Assembly: GCA_023438785.1 (NCBI GenBank)
Contig: JAEXQJ010000311.1
Coordinates: 1-9,486 of the forward strand
Reading direction: 5' to 3'
Length of the DNA stretch: 9,486 nucleotides
Source of the DNA: Pseudomonadota bacterium
GTDB taxonomy: Bacteria; Myxococcota_A; Polyangia; Fen-1088
A model generated the notes under the pieces. The model was not told the DNA's origin. It saw only the letters and a program-made list of their open reading frames with translations, and searched no databases. Below, one piece after another: positions 5,694-9,486 of the stretch. A program made the position numbers and the translations under genes. Within the stretch, counting starts at the first letter, position 1, and every line of letters starts with the position of its first letter.

Positions 5694-8006
5694 GTGGACA
5701 GCGGTCTGGTCCTCGCGGTAGGCCCATGGGCTATGCACGGCGAAGGGCCATCGCGTGTGGGCGAGCTTGTGGCGGGCAAATATCTCGTCAGGCGATTCGT
5801 CGCCGCGGGAGGGATGGGCGCCGTGTATGAGGCTGAACACCAAGTCCTGGGGCGCGTGGTCGCTCTCAAGTTCTTGCACGCTGCCCTGGCTGGCGATCGC
5901 CAGCACCTGGTGGGTTTCGAACGCGAGGCCCGGGCGGCGGGCCGCATACACAGTGAACACGTGGTGGCGCCCGTGGATTTCGGCGTGAGCAGCGACGGCA
6001 CGCCGTTCATCGCCATGGAGTTTCTGCGCGGCGAGAGTCTGCGTGCCGCCCTGGATCGAGGACCCATGCCGGTCGGGCGGGCCGTGGATGTGGTGGCGCA
6101 GGCTTGCCTGGGCGCGCAGGCGGCCCACGATTTGGGGATCATCCATCGGGACCTCAACCCCCGGAACCTTCACGTGGGCCGACGCGCCGACGGCACCGAC
6201 TGGGTGAAGATCCTGGATTTCGGCATCGCCAAGCGGGAAGACAGCGACGAGACGACGAACGGCGCGCTGGTGGGCACGCCCGCCTATTTGGCCCCCGAGC
6301 AGGCCCGGGGCGAGAGGCCCATCGACCATCGCGTGGATCTCTACGCGCTGGGCGCCATCCTCTTCGAGGCCCTGGCCGGCCAGCGTCCGCATCCCGGCGA
6401 TTCCCGGGAGGCCATTGTGCATCACATCGGCACGCGGCCGTCTTTGTCGTTGGCGGAGCTGCGGCCGGGTTTGCCAGGCGAGTTGGTGGCCATCGTGCAA
6501 CGCACCCTATCCAGCGCGGCCGCCGATCGCCCGGGCAGCGCGCGCGAGCTCGCGCAGGCGTTGGCGCCGTGGGCCACTCGCGAGGTCTGGGCAGAGCCAC
6601 CGTCGTGCATCGTCCCGGTCGGAACACCAGTGCCCGCGCCCACCCCGGCGACCTCGCGCCCCTGGAAGCGCCGGTCTTGGCTGCTGGGCGGACTGGTGGC
6701 GCTGGCCGTGATTGCGGGGGTGGTCCTGCTCCGTCGACCGAGTGCTGCCCGGCGCGGCCCCTTGCCCAAGGACACGCGACTCTACATCCCCCCGGTCCAT
6801 CCCGACGCGGTCGCGCAAATCGCGGACCTGGTAAGGGCGCAGGCCATGGCCCAGGCCAGCGCGCTGACCACCTTGGGGGCCACGCCGCGGGCCGTTTGGC
6901 TGACCAAAGGAACGCCCGAGGAGGTCCGGTCCCTGGTCGCCCAAACCATCCTGGTGGCGGCGCGGGACGCCAGCGTGCCCGTGTTCGCGGTCTACAACCG
7001 CCCTTTTCGCGATTGCGCCGGATACAGCATGGGCGGTGCCCGCAATACTGCTGATTTCTTGGCGTGGATGGAAGGCGTGGCCCGCGGGATTGGCAACGAA
7101 CGGGCCATCGTGATCCTCGAACCCGATGGCACCGGCATCGTGCCCTACACCACGCGGTTGAATGGTGAGGCGGAGTGGTGCAAGCCCGTGGTCACGGACC
7201 CAGCGGGGCGGACCGTGCCCGCGCCGGGTGCCACGGCCGACGAGACGTACGCCGGATTACGGGGGGCCCTGGCCATCCTGACCAAGCAGGCCCCCAACGC
7301 GGGGGTGTACCTGGACAGCACGCACAGCAATTGGTTGGCCGTGGGCGACGCGGCCTATCGCTTGGTCAAGGCCGGGGTGAAAGACGCCCATGGATTTGCA
7401 CTCAACGTTTCGCAATTCCACGTCACGTGGCAACAGGTCTATTACGGCTCATGGATTGGCATCTGCATCGAATATGCGCGCGGCAAGACCGAGGCCTTTC
7501 GCGAGTGCCCAAGACAGCCCGCGCCGCGCGAACCGAGATCCGCCTGGGAGCAGGTCGATGCTTGGTATCAAGCGCGCAAGCCACAGGGAGACGGAATCCA
7601 TTTCGTCGTGGACACCAGCCGGAATGGGCGCGGCCCCTTGGATGCGGACCGCTACGCGCGCGAACCCTACCTGCAGCCGCCCGAGGTCGTGGCTGCCCTG
7701 CAAGCCGGCGAGTGGTGCAATCCTCCGGGGACGGGGGTTGGCGAACGTCCCACGACCAACACCGGCGTTCCCCTGGTTGATGCCTTTCTGTGGGTCAAGC
7801 GGCCTGGCGAATCCGATGGCTCGTGCGATGCCGTGGGCAAAACGCGGGCCTGGGACTTCCAGCGCTACAACCCGTGGGGCATCGCGGGCGAGGCACAGAA
7901 GCGCTTCGATCCGCTTTGGGGAATGGTCGCCCCTGCCGCGGGGGAGTGGTTCCGGGAGCAGGCGTTGGATCTGGCGATGAATGGCGTGCCCGAGCTCGTT
8001 CGCTGA
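5694..8006 (+). CDS. Ser/Thr protein kinase fused to GH6 cellulase domain
   Basis: The kinase domain spans about 22-290. It has the Gly loop AAGGMGAVYEAEH (38-49), Lys59 in VALKF, Glu78 in the C-helix, catalytic loop HRDLNPRN (151-158), DFG (175-177), APE (200-202) and Asp215. The catalytic loop has Asn155 where most such kinases have Lys. A Pro-rich linker (307-320) and basic KRR lead to one membrane helix (about 329-346). Residues about 360-765 form a glycoside hydrolase family 6 domain, whose members (endoglucanases and cellobiohydrolases) cut beta-1,4-glucan with inversion. Its landmarks are VPVFAVYNRPFRDCAGYSMG with Asp440, VILEPDG with the expected acid Asp478, YLDSTHSNWL, FVVDTSRNGRGP with Asp640, and LWVKRPGESDGSCD with Asp708, the expected base position. 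Topology implies kinase inside, hydrolase outside. The start is GTG 5694 or ATG 5733; neither has a clear ribosome site. The function as glucan sensor or regulated anchored cellulase is inference. Confidence 0.9.
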   Translation: MDSGLVLAVGPWAMHGEGPSRVGELVAGKYLVRRFVAAGGMGAVYEAEHQVLGRVVALKFLHAALAGDRQHLVGFEREARAAGRIHSEHVVAPVDFGVSSDGTPFIAMEFLRGESLRAALDRGPMPVGRAVDVVAQACLGAQAAHDLGIIHRDLNPRNLHVGRRADGTDWVKILDFGIAKREDSDETTNGALVGTPAYLAPEQARGERPIDHRVDLYALGAILFEALAGQRPHPGDSREAIVHHIGTRPSLSLAELRPGLPGELVAIVQRTLSSAAADRPGSARELAQALAPWATREVWAEPPSCIVPVGTPVPAPTPATSRPWKRRSWLLGGLVALAVIAGVVLLRRPSAARRGPLPKDTRLYIPPVHPDAVAQIADLVRAQAMAQASALTTLGATPRAVWLTKGTPEEVRSLVAQTILVAARDASVPVFAVYNRPFRDCAGYSMGGARNTADFLAWMEGVARGIGNERAIVILEPDGTGIVPYTTRLNGEAEWCKPVVTDPAGRTVPAPGATADETYAGLRGALAILTKQAPNAGVYLDSTHSNWLAVGDAAYRLVKAGVKDAHGFALNVSQFHVTWQQVYYGSWIGICIEYARGKTEAFRECPRQPAPREPRSAWEQVDAWYQARKPQGDGIHFVVDTSRNGRGPLDADRYAREPYLQPPEVVAALQAGEWCNPPGTGVGERPTTNTGVPLVDAFLWVKRPGESDGSCDAVGKTRAWDFQRYNPWGIAGEAQKRFDPLWGMVAPAAGEWFREQALDLAMNGVPELVR

Positions 8007-8048
8007 TCGCACGGACGCGCTCAGGTGCCAGCGAACCGGTGGCTTGCT

Positions 8049-9486
8049 TCACACGCACCCTGAATCGACCCGCGCGGTTCGCGTGCGCCCCGGGAGCTCT
8101 GAAAGCACGCGCTCCAGGGTGCGCAGGTCCGCCGGTTTGGCCAGGTGTCGGTCGAAACCGGCGTCGGTGGCCCGTTTCTGGTCCTCGGCCAGGGCGTATC
8201 CGGTGAGGGCCACCAAAGCCACATCGCGCAGCCGAACGTCGGCGCGAAAGGCCCGCGCAACCTCATAGCCGTCCATTCCGGGCAGACCGATGTCACAGAG
8301 CACGACATCCGGCGGGGCCGCACGGGCCTTTCCCAGACCATCCTGACCGGTGGACGCCACCACGACCTCGTGCTGGTCGAACTCGAGCGCCTCTTTCAGG
8401 CTCTCGGCTGCATCGAGGTTGTCTTCGATGACGAGAACGCGTCGGGTGTGCGTCTTGGCGAGTCTGAGATGCGGCGGAGTCGCACGGAGCGGCTCCCCGG
8501 CCAGGGGCAAGCGCATGGTGAACTCGGCACCCTTGCCGACCCCTTCGCTGCGGACCTGCACCTCGCCCCCGTGTAGCTCCGTGAGGCCCTTGACCAGGGC
8601 GAGGCCGAGCCCCAGCCCGCCCGTGGTGCGCGCCAAGCTGGCGTCTGCCTGGGTGAAGGGTTGGAACATGCGGGGAAGCATATCGGGGGCGATGCCGACG
8701 CCCGTGTCGCGTACCAACAGCAGCGCCCGCTCGTCTTCCCGTCGCAGCTCGACCTGCACGGCGCCGCCTTGATTGGCGAATTTGGCGGCATTATGCAGCA
8801 GGTTGCCCAGGGCCTGGCTCAGCCGGGCCGCATCCCCGGTCACCCAAACCGGATCCTCCGGCTGCCGGCTCTCCACGGTTACCGCCCGCGCGCTGAACAG
8901 CGAACGGTAGTCCTCGAGGGTTCGACTGACCACACGGCGCAAGTCGATACGCTCCGGCTGAAGCAGAATCTTCCCGCGTGCGATACGGCTCACGTCGAGG
9001 AGATCCGAGACCAAACGGGCCATCTGATTGACCTGGCGCTCGATGGTCGCCTGGGCGCGCCGTGCTTGCTCGCTGCCCGGCTTGGCCCTGTTGAGGATGT
9101 AAAGGCTGTTGCGAATGGGAGCGAGTGGATTGCGCAATTCGTGCGAGAGCATGGCCAGGAATTCGTCCTTCTGACGATCCGTCTGCTGCAACCGTGCGTT
9201 CGCCGCCCTCTGCTCCTCCTCGGCGGCACGCAGCCTTTGTTCGGCGCATTTGCGTGCGGTGATGTCTTGCTTGACCGCTATGTAGTGCGTGATCCTGCCG
9301 TCTTCGCCGCGCAGAGGAGTGACGCCCATCTCCTCGTTGTACAGCGTGCCGTCCTTGCGCCGATTGACCAGCTCGCCTCGCCACACGTCGCCGCGCGAGA
9401 TGGTCGCCCACAGCTCACGGTAGAAGGCTTCATCCTGCACCCCGGAGCTCAGCAGCCGGTGCGTTCGGCCGACCACCTCGTCTTCG
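8049..9486 (-). CDS. Hybrid sensor histidine kinase/response regulator (5' end cut off)
   Basis: The frame is open through the right edge, so the N-terminus is missing. Counting from the GTG codon at 9476, the visible part has a PAS domain of the type GRTHRLLSSG...VWRGELVNRRKDGTLY (about 1-73), a coiled linker, HisKA with MLSHELRNPL and phospho-acceptor His112, HATPase with Asn225/Asn229 (GNLLHNAAKF), DTGVGI (257-262) and GGLGLGLALV (286-295), then a receiver domain (about 345-460) with acidic pair Glu351/Asp352, phospho-acceptor Asp395 (LCDIGLPGMDG) and Lys447. No membrane segment is visible in this part. It would autophosphorylate on His and pass the phosphate to its own receiver, from which a separate output protein is expected. 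It converges on the kinase-GH6 gene with a 42-bp gap and no clear terminator. The signal is unknown; the PAS domain suggests redox or small-molecule sensing. Confidence 0.92.
   Translation of the reverse strand, partial: EDEVVGRTHRLLSSGVQDEAFYRELWATISRGDVWRGELVNRRKDGTLYNEEMGVTPLRGEDGRITHYIAVKQDITARKCAEQRLRAAEEEQRAANARLQQTDRQKDEFLAMLSHELRNPLAPIRNSLYILNRAKPGSEQARRAQATIERQVNQMARLVSDLLDVSRIARGKILLQPERIDLRRVVSRTLEDYRSLFSARAVTVESRQPEDPVWVTGDAARLSQALGNLLHNAAKFANQGGAVQVELRREDERALLLVRDTGVGIAPDMLPRMFQPFTQADASLARTTGGLGLGLALVKGLTELHGGEVQVRSEGVGKGAEFTMRLPLAGEPLRATPPHLRLAKTHTRRVLVIEDNLDAAESLKEALEFDQHEVVVASTGQDGLGKARAAPPDVVLCDIGLPGMDGYEVARAFRADVRLRDVALVALTGYALAEDQKRATDAGFDRHLAKPADLRTLERVLSELPGRTRTARVDSGCV

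Noticed and set aside
5256..6500. Long open minus-strand frame (about 414 codons) across the end of the UPF0114 gene and the start of the kinase gene
   Set aside because: It is antisense to two well-supported genes, its product is rich in Arg, Ala, Gly and His without motifs, and such frames are expected by chance in GC-rich DNA.
6104..7054. Open plus-strand frame of 316 codons inside the kinase-GH6 gene
   Set aside because: It is a shifted frame of the kinase and GH6 coding sequence; its product is low-complexity Arg/Gly/Pro and matches no family.
8007..8048. Terminator between the kinase-GH6 gene and the histidine kinase
   Set aside because: Only a four-base pairing (GCCA/TGGC) is visible, with no T-tract.

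Overview
This is high-GC DNA. It carries a eukaryotic-type Ser/Thr kinase fused to an extracytoplasmic enzyme domain, a hybrid histidine kinase, and several small accessory or decayed modules. That mix suggests a myxobacterium-like organism (Myxococcota/Polyangia), but this is an inference from gene content. There are no RNA genes or CRISPR arrays.

Left part (1-3710), accessory and eroded: a UPF0175/DUF3368-PIN toxin-antitoxin operon (220-949) faces, across a perfect hairpin, a secreted NTF2-like protein gene on the minus strand (1005-1616). Divergent from that gene lies the wreck of a two-gene AAA ATPase / DUF4276 module (1650-2297). Both genes keep their start and end but have lost their middles, and the ATPase also carries a frameshift. 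Next, on the minus strand, is an intact SEC-C zinc-motif protein with two extra CxxxxCxC motifs (2441-3349). A frameshifted, truncated second copy of the NTF2-like gene follows (3447-3710). The two NTF2-like copies are direct repeats that bracket the decayed module and the SEC-C gene.

Middle part (3711-5602): about 400 bp with no convincing gene but with overlapping inverted repeats, then a UPF0114 (YqhA-like) four-helix membrane protein with a long, unrecognised, helical C-terminal extension. Base composition rises clearly from the membrane half to the tail.

Right part (5694-9486): a 770-residue fusion of a cytoplasmic Ser/Thr protein kinase, one membrane helix and a complete glycoside hydrolase family 6 (cellulase/cellobiohydrolase) domain. 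It is convergent with the 3' part of a PAS-HisKA-HATPase-REC hybrid histidine kinase that runs off the right edge. The kinase-GH6 fusion is the most unusual item: its layout suggests a membrane-anchored glucan-binding or glucan-cleaving domain wired to phosphorylation inside the cell. The eroded ATPase/DUF4276 pair, probably an old defence-type system, is the second point of interest.
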